A stretch of DNA of 31,217 nt from an uncultured Eubacteriales bacterium. GTDB lineage: Bacteria > Bacillota > Clostridia > Oscillospirales > RGIG7773. The position numbers and the translations under genes were made by a program. Every line of letters starts with the position of its first letter. Positions within the stretch are counted from its first letter, which is position 1. Below are positions 1 through 7,623 of this stretch, in pieces. The DNA lies in the NCBI GenBank assembly GCA_934541205.1, contig CAKTDK010000005.1, positions 1 to 31,217 of the forward strand, read 5' to 3'. The notes beneath the pieces are model-generated. The model was not told the origin of the DNA. It worked only from the letters and a program-made list of their open reading frames with translations, and did no database searches.

Positions 1-702
1 TCTTGTAAATACTTTTACGTTTTCAGATTCCACTACAAGATGTTTATTTGAAATATAAAAAGATACTTCTTTATCATCTTCAAGAATTTTAGAAATTTCA
101 CTTAAAGATTTTCCCGGTACGACAAAGGATGTATCTATACCGTTTTGATTTTCTATTTTACCTCTTCTAAGAGCCATTCTGTAACCGTCAAGAGAAATAA
201 CGGTTAAATTTTCTTTTTCTATTTCAAAAAGACTTCCCGTTAAAATAGGTCTTGATTCATCTGCCGAAACGGCAAAAAGTGTTTGTCTTATTATTCTTTT
301 AAGTTCATTTGAAGAAACAGTAAAAGTTTTATCGTAAGAAATATTTGGGAGCTCGGGAAATTCATCAGACGGAAAAGCAGAAAATTTAAATTCAGTAGAG
401 CCGTTTTTTATAAGAACCTTGTTATCGTCCGAAACATTTAAAAGTATTTCGCCGTCAGGCATTTCTCTTATAATATCGCTTAATATTTTGGCCGGTATTA
501 CAACGCTTCCCGATTTTTCAACGTTTGCAGCAGAAGTACATTCTATGCCAAGTTCAAGATTATATCCGGTAATTTTTATATTCATATCGGAAGCTTCAAT
601 TAAAAAGCCTTCCAAAATAGGCAGAGTTGTTTTTGAAGTTACTGCTTTTGAACAAATATTAAGACTTTCCTGAAAAATATCTTTTTGACAAGTAAATACC
701 AT
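1..702 (-). CDS. dnaN: DNA polymerase III beta sliding clamp, partial (N-terminal 234 residues)
   Basis: The beta clamp forms a ring around DNA that tethers the replicative polymerase. The reading frame begins at the ATG on the minus strand at 702 and stays open to base 1, so the C-terminal third lies outside the window (family length is about 365 residues). The start MVFTCQKDIFQES and the segment SKTTLPILEGFLIEA are typical of the clamp's first domain. A strong ribosome site (AGGAGGT, complement of 709-715) precedes the start. It lies just downstream of dnaA on the same strand, the standard bacterial dnaA-dnaN order. Identification is secure. Confidence 0.95.
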   Translation of the reverse strand, partial: MVFTCQKDIFQESLNICSKAVTSKTTLPILEGFLIEASDMNIKITGYNLELGIECTSAANVEKSGSVVIPAKILSDIIREMPDGEILLNVSDDNKVLIKNGSTEFKFSAFPSDEFPELPNISYDKTFTVSSNELKRIIRQTLFAVSADESRPILTGSLFEIEKENLTVISLDGYRMALRRGKIENQNGIDTSFVVPGKSLSEISKILEDDKEVSFYISNKHLVVESENVKVFTR

Positions 703-1093
703 TTTTTTACCTCCTGTTTTTTAACTTTCATAAAATTTAATTATATTTATATAATTAAATAAAAATATTATTATTAATATCAGTATTATTAGTATAGGCG
801 GTGAATTTGTTGAAAAGTGCTTTTAAGCCTTATAAATAAAGATTTTTTTGTTTTATTTCTATGTGGAAAAGCTGTTTATTAATTTTTTGTTTTCAACATA
901 AAAGTTTTTTTATATATTTTATCAACACGTATTGTTAATTGATGTTTGTGGAAAAGTGGAATAATAGGTGGAAAAGTGTATTATTTTTAATTACGGTTGA
1001 TGTTTTATTATTTAAAAATGTTAATAATGTTTATAATAATATTTTCTACATATATAATATACATATAAAAGCTATAGTGAATAATATGTGAAT
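703..1093. other. oriC: Replication origin (oriC) between dnaA and dnaN
   Basis: This 391-base gene-free spacer is very AT-rich and holds several DnaA-box-like 9-mers. TTTTCCACA occurs on the minus strand at 862-870 and 947-955. TTATCAACA is at 919-927 and TTTTCAACA at 890-898 on the plus strand. One-mismatch copies lie at 808-816 and 967-975. The stretch 731-790 is almost pure A/T and would suit a DNA unwinding element; TAG/TAT triplets at about 783-797 recall DnaA-trios, but this is only a guess. Position between dnaA and dnaN matches oriC in Bacillota. Box clustering is seen directly; origin function is inferred from location. Confidence 0.85.
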
Positions 1094-2434
1094 TTAATAT
1101 TCTTTAATTGATTTTATAAGATCGTTAACATCATTTCTTAAAGAAGAGTCACGGTCCATAGATGTTTTTACTTTGTTTATTGCGTGTAAAACAGTTGAAT
1201 GGTCCTTGCCTCCGAAATTTTCTCCTATAGCTTTTTGAGAAATAGATGTTATTTCACTTATAATATACATAGCTATATGACGCGCGAAAGCTATATTTGC
1301 TGTCTTTTTTCTTCCTGTTATATCGTCTATTGAGACGTCGTAGAATTTTGAAACTTCTCTTATTATCTTGTCAATAGTAACGGGTATAGGTACGTTTTCG
1401 TTTACAATATCTTTGATTGCGTCTTGAGCGCAGGCAATATTCGGAACTTCTCCGTTCATATTGCAAGTAGCTTTCATTTTTTTAATAGTTCCTTCAAGCT
1501 GTCTTATATTGTTTTTTAATTTTGTAGCTATAAATTCAAGAACGCTGTCGGAAACTTCAAAAGATAAAAGGTCCGCTTTTCTTCTTAATATTGCAAGACG
1601 GGTTTCAAAATCAGGAGCTTGAATATCAGCTATAAGCCCTTGTTCAAATCTTGATCTTAGTCTTTCGTCAATTTTGTTTATTTCTCTTGGAGGACGATCG
1701 GAAGTAAACACTACTTGTTTTTTTGCGGTATAAAGAGTATTAAATGTATGGAAAAATTCTTCCTGAGTTCGTTCCATTCTTGAAATAAACTGTATATCAT
1801 CTATTAAAAGCATATCTACTTTTCTGTATTTATTTCTGAATTCTGCGGTTTTTGTGTTTTGAATAGCCGCAATAAGTTCGTTTAAAAATTCTTCACAATT
1901 TATGTAAAGTATATTTAAGTCTTTGTTGTTCTTTTTTGCTTCATTTGCAATGGCATAAAGCAGATGAGTTTTTCCAAGTCCTGAATTTCCGTAAATAAAT
2001 AAAGGATTATATGCTGCGGCTGGCTTTTTCGCAACTGCAAGCGAAGCTGCATGAGCAAATTTGTTTGATTCACCTACAATAAAGGTGTCAAAAGTATATT
2101 CGTAATCATAATTTAAAGTTAAAAAAAGCTCGCTGTCCGCAGGCTTTGTTGTATTGTATTTTTTTGCTTCGGTTTTGCTGTCTCCGTCAGAAATAAAGCT
2201 TACATGTACGTCAAATCCCATTACGTCAAATAAAGCTTTTTCAATTTCATCGGTGTATCTTGTTTCAAAAACTTCTTTTTGCCATAATGTTTCTACTTTA
2301 AAAACACAGTCGCCTGTTTCTATATTAAAACTGACAGGTTCAAGCTTTGAAAACCAAGTGGATATTATAACTTCAGAAAGCTGGCCTTTCAGATTGTTTA
2401 AAGCAACATCCCAAACAGCTTCAAAAGACTGCAT
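1094..2434 (-). CDS. dnaA: Chromosomal replication initiator protein DnaA
   Basis: DnaA is the AAA+ ATPase that binds DnaA boxes and melts oriC. The 446 residues match family length. Domain I is residues 1-85, followed by a short linker. The AAA+ core has Walker A GNSGLGKTH (149-157) and Walker B LLIDDIQF (209-216). The C-terminal DNA-binding domain carries the signature DHSTVLHAINKV. The start is well constrained: the in-frame codon TGA lies only 10 bases upstream of the ATG at 2434. The purine-rich ribosome site (AGGGGAAGG, complement of about 2449-2457) sits unusually far, about 14 bases, from the start. It is followed by oriC and dnaN on the same strand. Confidence 0.98.
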   Translation of the reverse strand: MQSFEAVWDVALNNLKGQLSEVIISTWFSKLEPVSFNIETGDCVFKVETLWQKEVFETRYTDEIEKALFDVMGFDVHVSFISDGDSKTEAKKYNTTKPADSELFLTLNYDYEYTFDTFIVGESNKFAHAASLAVAKKPAAAYNPLFIYGNSGLGKTHLLYAIANEAKKNNKDLNILYINCEEFLNELIAAIQNTKTAEFRNKYRKVDMLLIDDIQFISRMERTQEEFFHTFNTLYTAKKQVVFTSDRPPREINKIDERLRSRFEQGLIADIQAPDFETRLAILRRKADLLSFEVSDSVLEFIATKLKNNIRQLEGTIKKMKATCNMNGEVPNIACAQDAIKDIVNENVPIPVTIDKIIREVSKFYDVSIDDITGRKKTANIAFARHIAMYIISEITSISQKAIGENFGGKDHSTVLHAINKVKTSMDRDSSLRNDVNDLIKSIKEY

Positions 2435-2475
2435 AAAAATTTTTCATCCTTCCCCTAAAATAATTTGCATGGCAG

Positions 2476-2595
2476 TTTTATAAGATAAAATGCTGTAACA
2501 CAAAAAAATTATCTTATAAAAAAACAAACCGTAAATAGTGATTTTTCTCAAAACGCATATTAAAAAGGCTGTAATATGAAAAAATTACCTTTTAA
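2476..2595 (-). promoter_or_regulatory. dnaA leader with two related hairpins
   Basis: The dnaA 5' leader contains two inverted repeats. The first pairs TTTTATAAGATAA (2476-2488) with TTATCTTATAAAA (2509-2521). The second pairs TTAAAAAGG (2560-2568) with CCTTTTAA (2588-2595). Their loops share GCTGTAA followed by an A-run and TTA on the plus strand, so they look like diverged copies of one element. They lie between the dnaA promoter and start codon. A regulatory role is inference. Confidence 0.5.
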
Positions 2596-2625
2596 GTGTA
2601 TAGTACAGAAAATCACACCTTATTT

Positions 2626-2654
2626 ATTGTATCACATTTTACTTGGACTTTCAA
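2626..2654 (-). promoter_or_regulatory. Sigma-A-type promoter for dnaA
   Basis: On the minus strand TTGAAA (2654-2649) and TACAAT (2631-2626) are separated by exactly 17 bases, with a TGTG extension just upstream of the -10. Transcription would start near 2620, giving a leader of about 185 bases ahead of dnaA. The sequence AAAATGTGA before the -10 recurs in other promoters of the window. Confidence 0.75.
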
Positions 2655-2705
2655 TTAAATTGATAAAATATAAATATAAAAAACAGTAAATAAAATAAAA
2701 AGCTA

Positions 2706-2734
2706 TTGACAAAATCAAGTAAGACAGATATAAT
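2706..2734 (+). promoter_or_regulatory. Consensus sigma-A promoter for rpmH and the ribosome/YidC operon
   Basis: TTGACA (2706-2711) and TATAAT (2729-2734) are both perfect consensus hexamers with a 17-base spacer. The predicted start near 2741 gives rpmH a leader of about 100 bases. It is arranged back-to-back with the dnaA promoter. Confidence 0.9.
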
Positions 2735-2767
2735 TTAATGTGCTATTATGCGAATATTATCAATAAT

Positions 2768-2820
2768 TACCGGTGGGTAGCGTCAAGAGATAAGGCGGCA
2801 TACCTTTTGACGGTACTTAT
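2768..2820 (+). promoter_or_regulatory. Structured rpmH leader
   Basis: Within the rpmH leader CGTCAA (2781-2786) can pair with TTGACG (2807-2812), flanked by TACCGG/CGGTA-like ends. The hairpin lies between the promoter and the ribosome site AAGGAGGTG (2830-2838). It could act as an autoregulatory or stability element; I do not recognise it as a named family. Confidence 0.35.
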
Positions 2821-2844
2821 CAGGATTGTAAGGAGGTGTTTTTT

Positions 2845-2979
2845 GTGGTAAGAACATATCAGCCTAAAAAAAGACAGAGAAGCAAAGTACACGGCTTTAG
2901 AAAAAGAATGAGAACTTCAAACGGCAGAAAAGTTTTAGCAAGAAGAAGAGCTAGAGGAAGAAAAAGACTTTCTCACTAA
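2845..2979 (+). CDS. rpmH: 50S ribosomal protein L34
   Basis: L34 is a tiny, very basic protein of the large ribosomal subunit. Translation from the GTG at 2845 gives 44 residues beginning VRTYQPKKRQRSKVHGF after the initiator and ending ARRRARGRKRLSH, an exact match to the family pattern and length. The start is fixed by AAGGAGGTG seven bases upstream. A terminator follows directly, so much of the strong promoter's output probably ends after this gene. Confidence 0.97.
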   Translation: MVRTYQPKKRQRSKVHGFRKRMRTSNGRKVLARRRARGRKRLSH

Positions 2980-2990
2980 AATAAGACCTT

Positions 2991-3019
2991 AAGGCCACGT
3001 TTTATCCTGTGGCCTTTTT
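2991..3019 (+). terminator. Intrinsic terminator after rpmH
   Basis: AAGGCCAC (2991-2998) pairs with GTGGCCTT (3009-3016) and is followed by a T-run. It separates rpmH from rnpA and probably attenuates the downstream genes. Confidence 0.85.
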
Positions 3020-3048
3020 GTTTATGTAAAGTAAAATGAGCGTGAAAA

Positions 3049-3390
3049 ATGAAAACCGTATCAATTGTTGAAAACAGCGACTTTAAAAGAGCTTATTACA
3101 GAGGAAAAAATTTCGCTTCTTCACTTGTTGTTTTGTATTACAGAAAAAACGGAAGATCTTATAACCGGCTTGGTATTACAACAAGCAAAAAAATCGGAAA
3201 TGCCGTAAAACGAAACAGATCCAGACGGGTTTTGAGAGCCGCCTTTTTAAATCTTGAGAATAATATAAAGCAAGGCTATGATATAATTCTTGTTGCAAGA
3301 GGAAAAACTCCTTATGCAAAGTCTTTTGAAGTGAAAGAAGAACTTAATAAGCTTTTTGTTAAAGCATCTTTAATAAAAGATGATATTTAG
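3049..3390 (+). CDS. rnpA: Ribonuclease P protein component
   Basis: This is the basic protein subunit that helps RNase P RNA bind and trim precursor tRNA 5' ends. The 113 residues fit the family. The central motif RNRSRR (55-60) within GNAVKRNRSRRVLRAAF is the family signature, and NRLGITTSKKIG precedes it. Upstream ATG (3036) and GTG (3042) codons are out of frame, so ATG 3049 is preferred although its ribosome site is weak. It follows rpmH and precedes yidD, the conserved order. Confidence 0.96.
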   Translation: MKTVSIVENSDFKRAYYRGKNFASSLVVLYYRKNGRSYNRLGITTSKKIGNAVKRNRSRRVLRAAFLNLENNIKQGYDIILVARGKTPYAKSFEVKEELNKLFVKASLIKDDI

Positions 3391-3417
3391 GCCTTTCGGG
3401 AAAGACGTGGTAAAAAA

Positions 3418-3627
3418 ATGAAAAAGATTTTTATATTTCTGATAAAATTATACAGAAAATATATTTCTCCATTAAAAAAGCCTTGCTGCAGATTTTATCC
3501 GACGTGCAGCGAATATGCAATAGAAGCATATGAAAAATACGGAGTATTAAAAGGTACTTATCTTACTATAAAAAGACTTATAAAATGCAATCCTTTTAAT
3601 CCCGGCGGAATAGATAAGGTTCCGTAA
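3418..3627 (+). CDS. yidD: Membrane protein insertion efficiency factor YidD
   Basis: YidD is a small membrane-associated protein that aids YidC-dependent insertion. The 69 residues contain the family motif CCRFYPTCSEYA (23-34), a second block RLIKCNPFNPGG and the terminal DKVP. It lies 27 bases after rnpA and 23 bases before yidC, so co-transcription is likely. Confidence 0.95.
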   Translation: MKKIFIFLIKLYRKYISPLKKPCCRFYPTCSEYAIEAYEKYGVLKGTYLTIKRLIKCNPFNPGGIDKVP

Positions 3628-3650
3628 ATTAAAAAAACCGGAGGAAACAA

Positions 3651-4727
3651 ATGAACGCAATTTTAAATATAATAGCTATACCATTCGGGTATGTTATAAA
3701 TTTTTTCTATAGTTTAACAGGAAGCTATGTATTGTCTCTTATGATTTTTGCTTTTGTAACAAAAATCGTACTTTTGCCTTTTGGAATAAAACAGCAAAAA
3801 TCTGTTCTTGAGAGCAGGCGTCTTGCTCCAAAGATTGAAAAAATACAGAAAAAATATAAAAATAATCCTCAGAAAGCCCAGGAAGAAACTATGGCTTTGT
3901 ATAACAGAGAAGGAGTAAATCCTATGGGCGGATGCGGACCTCTTTTAATTCAGATGCCTATAATTATGGGTATTTATCAGGTTGCAAGAAGACCTCTCTC
4001 TTTTATCAGCAAATTAAGCGCGGCTACGCTTGTAAGTATGCAGAAAGTAATGAATATTCCAAATGTTCCTTTTGATGAAAACGTTATTGTAAACTATGAG
4101 CTTAATATTGCTCATAAGCTGCCGGAATATCTTGATCAGCTTAAATCCGGAGGAATTCTTGATAAGAATTTTGAAATGATAGATTTTAATTTGTTTGGAA
4201 TTAAAGCTTTGGATTTAACTCAAAATCCGTCTTTTACGTCATGGCTTATTATTATTCCTATAGTTTCGGCTTTGACTTCAGTTTTGTTTTCTGTTATAAA
4301 CTCAAAGATTTCTCAGCAGCCTATGCAGGGAAGTCAAGGACTTTCTATGAAAATAATGTCTTACGGCATGATGCCTCTTATGTCTTTTGGAATGGGATTT
4401 ATGTTTCCCGCAGCGGTTTCAATTTACTGGACGTTTTCGAATATTGCATCTGTAATTCAAAGTCTTGTGTTAAATAAATTGATGCCTGCGGATAAATATA
4501 TTGCTAAATATGAAGAGGAAGAAAGAAGAAGAGCGGAGGCTCGTAAAAGAAATATTGCCAGAGCCGAAGAAGAAAGAAAAGCTGAATTATTAAGGATTGA
4601 AGAAGAAAAAAAACAAGCAAAGCTTCAAAACAAAAAGAAACCCGGTAATAAAAATCCGGATTTAGAGAAAAATACGGATTCTGAAGTATCCGATTCTCAG
4701 CAAAATGAGGTTCAGGAGGGAAAATAA
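3651..4727 (+). CDS. yidC: YidC/Oxa1 family membrane protein insertase
   Basis: YidC inserts and folds inner-membrane proteins. The 358-residue protein begins with a hydrophobic segment, then TGSYVLSLMIFAFVTKIVLLP, the cytoplasmic loop with QQKSVLESRRLAPKIEKIQKKY, and NPMGGCGPLLIQMPI, all typical of Gram-positive YidC. Further membrane segments lie near 195-215 and 235-265 (SIYWTFSN). The tail from about residue 285 is a highly charged Lys/Arg/Glu helix, a likely ribosome-contacting extension. Ribosome site GGAGG lies just before the ATG. jag begins two bases after the stop. Confidence 0.96.
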   Translation: MNAILNIIAIPFGYVINFFYSLTGSYVLSLMIFAFVTKIVLLPFGIKQQKSVLESRRLAPKIEKIQKKYKNNPQKAQEETMALYNREGVNPMGGCGPLLIQMPIIMGIYQVARRPLSFISKLSAATLVSMQKVMNIPNVPFDENVIVNYELNIAHKLPEYLDQLKSGGILDKNFEMIDFNLFGIKALDLTQNPSFTSWLIIIPIVSALTSVLFSVINSKISQQPMQGSQGLSMKIMSYGMMPLMSFGMGFMFPAAVSIYWTFSNIASVIQSLVLNKLMPADKYIAKYEEEERRRAEARKRNIARAEEERKAELLRIEEEKKQAKLQNKKKPGNKNPDLEKNTDSEVSDSQQNEVQEGK

Positions 4728-4729
4728 AT

Positions 4730-5533
4730 ATGCAGAAAGAATTGATTTTTGAAGGAAAAACACTTGAGCTTGCAATAAAAAGCGCTTGTGCAAATCTTTG
4801 CATAGCTGAAGAAGATTTATCACAGTATGAAGTAGTTACTACTGGTAAAAAAGGTTTTTTGGGTCTTGGCGGAGAAAATGCAAAAATAAAAGTTTTTGTT
4901 GAAATGACAGCGGAAGAAGAAGCCAAAGAACTTGAGAAAAAGAAAAAAGAAAGAGAAGTTCAGGATAAAAAAATTGAAGCTGCCAGTAAGAAAATTATTG
5001 AACCAAAAAAGGAAAAAGAAGTTCAAAATCAGCAGCCGCAAGAAGATTACAGCGAATATGAGAAAAGAGCGAAAGATTTTTTGGAATCTTTATGCGAAAA
5101 AATATTAGGGAAAAAAGCTGAAATAAAAATTTTTATGGAAGGCAGAAATATGTTTATTGATATTTCCGGAGAAGATATGGGAGTTTTAATCGGAAGAAGA
5201 GGAGAAACTCTTGATTCTATCCAATATCTTACTTCACTTGCAATAAATAAGAGAAATTCTGGGTTTATTAAAGTATATATAAATACAGAAAATTATAGAG
5301 AAAAAAGAGAAAAAACCTTACAGGATCTTGCAAAAAGAACAGCGAGAAAGGTCTTGAAATCAGGCAGAAACTTTACGTTTGAGCCTATGCCACCTTATGA
5401 GAGAAGAATTATACATTCCGCATTGCAGGATATTGCAGGTGTTTCTACTTATTCAGTAGGCCAAGAGCCTAAAAGAAGAGTAGTAATAACAACTGAAAAA
5501 CGTAATAACAAGGCGGTGCAAAAAGGTGAATAA
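4730..5533 (+). CDS. jag: RNA-binding cell elongation regulator Jag (KhpB)
   Basis: Jag/KhpB is a cytoplasmic RNA-binding protein linked to cell elongation and sporulation control. Residues 1-55 form the Jag_N domain with TTGKKGFLGLGG. A long charged linker (about 60-110) is followed by a KH domain with the GRRG loop (155-158) and an R3H domain (ERRIIH, 224-229) ending in PKRRVVI. At 267 residues it is typical. It is translationally coupled to yidC (2-base gap) and its last codons overlap the glyQS start. Confidence 0.95.
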   Translation: MQKELIFEGKTLELAIKSACANLCIAEEDLSQYEVVTTGKKGFLGLGGENAKIKVFVEMTAEEEAKELEKKKKEREVQDKKIEAASKKIIEPKKEKEVQNQQPQEDYSEYEKRAKDFLESLCEKILGKKAEIKIFMEGRNMFIDISGEDMGVLIGRRGETLDSIQYLTSLAINKRNSGFIKVYINTENYREKREKTLQDLAKRTARKVLKSGRNFTFEPMPPYERRIIHSALQDIAGVSTYSVGQEPKRRVVITTEKRNNKAVQKGE

Positions 5534-6908
5534 TAGCGAAAAGACTATGGAGAAAATAGTCTCTCTTTGTAAAAACAGAGGTTTTATTTTCAGCGGAAGT
5601 GAAATTTACGGAGGTCTTGCAAATACATGGGATTATGGTCCTTTAGGGGTTGAATTTAAAAATAATGTAAAAAAAGCATGGTGGAAAAAATTTGTTTATG
5701 AAATCCCAAATAATACAGGACTTGACAGTGCAATTTTAATGAATCCGAAAGTTTGGGTTGCATCGGGCCATGTGGGAGGGTTTTCTGATCCTTTAATGGA
5801 TTGTAAAAGCTGCAAAACAAGACACCGTGCCGATCAGCTTATAGAAGATCAGACAGGAACAGTTCCTGCTGGCTGGGATTTTGAAAAAATGACTCAGTTT
5901 ATAAAAGAAAAAGAGATTAAATGTCCCGATTGCGGAAGTACCGATTTTACCGAGATAAGAAACTTTAATCTTATGTTTAAAACTTTTCAGGGAGTTACAG
6001 AAGACAGTAAAAATGAAATTTTTCTTCGTCCTGAAACTGCTCAGGGTATCTTTGTAAACTTTAAAAGTATCCAAAGAACTACAAGAAAAAAAGTTCCTTT
6101 CGGCGTTGCCCAGATAGGAAAATCTTTCAGAAATGAAATAACTCCAGGAAATTTTACTTTCAGAACTCGTGAATTTGAACAGATGGAGCTGGAGTTTTTC
6201 TGTAAACCGGGGACTGATTTGGAATGGTTTGATTTTTACAGAAGTTATTGTAAAAATTTCTTATTGTCTTTAGGGATTAAGGAAGAAAATTTACGGCTTC
6301 GTGACCATGAACAAGAAGAACTTTCTCATTATTCAAATGCTACAACGGATATAGAATTTTTATTTCCTTTTGGATTTGGCGAACTTTGGGGAATTGCAGA
6401 CAGAACAGACTTTGATTTAAAAGCTCATCAGACTCATTCCGGAGAAAGTATGGAATATTTTGATCCTGAAACAAATGAAAAATATGTTCCTTATGTAATT
6501 GAACCGTCTCTTGGCGCTGATCGTGTTGCTCTTGCTTTTCTTGTTGATGCTTATGACGAAGAGGTTGTTGACGCAGAGAAAAATGATACAAGAGTTGTAC
6601 TTAGACTTCATCCTGCTCTTGCTCCTTTTAAAGCAGCAGTACTGCCTCTTTCTAAAAAGCTTTCGGAAAAATCAGAAGAAATTTTTAATAATTTGTCAAA
6701 AAAATTCTGTGTTGATTTTGATGAAACAGGCTCAATCGGAAAAAGATACCGCCGTCAGGATGAAATAGGAACACCTATTTGTATAACTTATGACTTTGAT
6801 TCTCTTGAAGACGGTATGGTAACGGTTAGAAATAGAGATACTATGGAGCAAAAAAGAATAAATATTTGTGATTTGGAAGATTATATCGAAAAATCAATGG
6901 AATTTTAA
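5526..6908 (+). CDS. glyQS: Glycyl-tRNA synthetase, single-chain type
   Basis: This class II synthetase charges tRNA-Gly. The 460 residues match the homodimeric form, not the split alpha/beta form. Visible landmarks are SGSEIYGGLANTWDYGPLG, Zn-type cysteine pairs C93/C96 and C133/C136, the motif 2 region RNEITPGNFTFRTREFEQMELEFF, and an anticodon-binding C-terminus. GTG at 5526 overlaps the end of jag by 8 bases and is supported by GGCGGTG upstream; ATG at 5547 is an alternative. Its presence straight after jag is not the usual order. Confidence 0.96.
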   Translation: MNNSEKTMEKIVSLCKNRGFIFSGSEIYGGLANTWDYGPLGVEFKNNVKKAWWKKFVYEIPNNTGLDSAILMNPKVWVASGHVGGFSDPLMDCKSCKTRHRADQLIEDQTGTVPAGWDFEKMTQFIKEKEIKCPDCGSTDFTEIRNFNLMFKTFQGVTEDSKNEIFLRPETAQGIFVNFKSIQRTTRKKVPFGVAQIGKSFRNEITPGNFTFRTREFEQMELEFFCKPGTDLEWFDFYRSYCKNFLLSLGIKEENLRLRDHEQEELSHYSNATTDIEFLFPFGFGELWGIADRTDFDLKAHQTHSGESMEYFDPETNEKYVPYVIEPSLGADRVALAFLVDAYDEEVVDAEKNDTRVVLRLHPALAPFKAAVLPLSKKLSEKSEEIFNNLSKKFCVDFDETGSIGKRYRRQDEIGTPICITYDFDSLEDGMVTVRNRDTMEQKRINICDLEDYIEKSMEF

Positions 6909-6914
6909 GTTTAT

Positions 6915-6950
6915 GGCTTTGAAAGAATAAAACCTTTCAAAGCCTTTTTT
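6915..6950 (+). terminator. Intrinsic terminator after glyQS
   Basis: GGCTTTGAAAG (6915-6925) pairs perfectly with CTTTCAAAGCC (6934-6944), followed by T6. It ends the operon running from rnpA to glyQS. Confidence 0.93.
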
Positions 6951-6971
6951 ATATTTTCGGAGGAAGTATTG

Positions 6972-7025
6972 ATGAAAATTAAAAATCCGATGCTTTTTAA
7001 TTTATCGAGCAAATTATGTTTATAA
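6972..7025 (+). pseudogene. Orphan 17-codon gene start
   Basis: A good ribosome site (CGGAGGAAG, 6958-6966) precedes ATG 6972, but the frame MKIKNPMLFNLSSKLCL closes with TAA at 7023-7025. It looks like the 5' stub of a longer gene cut off where the AT-rich sigma-factor cassette begins. It could also be a real leader peptide. Confidence 0.35.
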
Positions 7026-7084
7026 TTTGTTTTTTTTGAAACTTTTTTCTCAAATTTATGCACTATAGTAATGAAGGTGATAAA

Positions 7085-7621
7085 ATGATCGATCAAAGAA
7101 ACCTTAAACAGTTTGAGAAAGTATATGATGAAACTTATAATACTACTTTGAAGTATGTTATTTGTAAGTGTTCTAATTTGGATGATGTAAATGATATTAT
7201 TCAAGAAACTTATTTAGAATTTTATAAAAGCTTAAAACAGCAAAAGCAAATTAATAATTATAGAAAATATATAATAGGTATAGCTTCAAACAAAATAAAA
7301 AAACATTATAACTTTTTATCACGGATTAAAACTATACCTCTTTTTAGTGATAAAGATAATGACTTAAACATAGTTGATACGATTCCAAATAATATTGATT
7401 TAGAAGAAATAATAATTAAATGTACAAATAACGATTTAATATGGAAGTATCTAAAAACAAAAAAGATAATAATTCAAAAAGTATTTTATTTATATTATGA
7501 ATTGGATCTTACAATAAAAGATATTTCTCAACAATTGAAAGTAAGTGAATCATATACAAAAAACTGTTTATATAGGACATTAAAAGAATTACAAAATTTT
7601 TTAGGAAAGGATTGTGATTAA
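7085..7621 (+). CDS. ECF-type RNA polymerase sigma factor
   Basis: Extracytoplasmic-function sigma factors redirect RNA polymerase to a small regulon. From ATG 7085 the protein has 178 residues. Region 2 is recognisable in DDVNDIIQETYLEFYKSL, and region 4 as the C-terminal helix-turn-helix LTIKDISQQLKVSESYTKNC plus LYRTLKELQ. An upstream in-frame ATG at 7058 is less likely, because the ribosome site GAAGGTGAT (7072-7080) lies between the two starts. It is followed after 2 bases by a one-helix membrane protein, the standard sigma/anti-sigma layout. Codons are richer in A/T than in the flanking housekeeping genes, suggesting acquisition. A closer ECF subgroup cannot be assigned by eye. Confidence 0.85.
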   Translation: MIDQRNLKQFEKVYDETYNTTLKYVICKCSNLDDVNDIIQETYLEFYKSLKQQKQINNYRKYIIGIASNKIKKHYNFLSRIKTIPLFSDKDNDLNIVDTIPNNIDLEEIIIKCTNNDLIWKYLKTKKIIIQKVFYLYYELDLTIKDISQQLKVSESYTKNCLYRTLKELQNFLGKDCD

Positions 7622-7623
7622 CT

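Noticed and set aside
6911..7204. 97-codon minus-strand frame over the terminator and sigma gene start
   Set aside because: Reads through the glyQS terminator and opposes the ECF sigma gene; composition is that of an antisense shadow.
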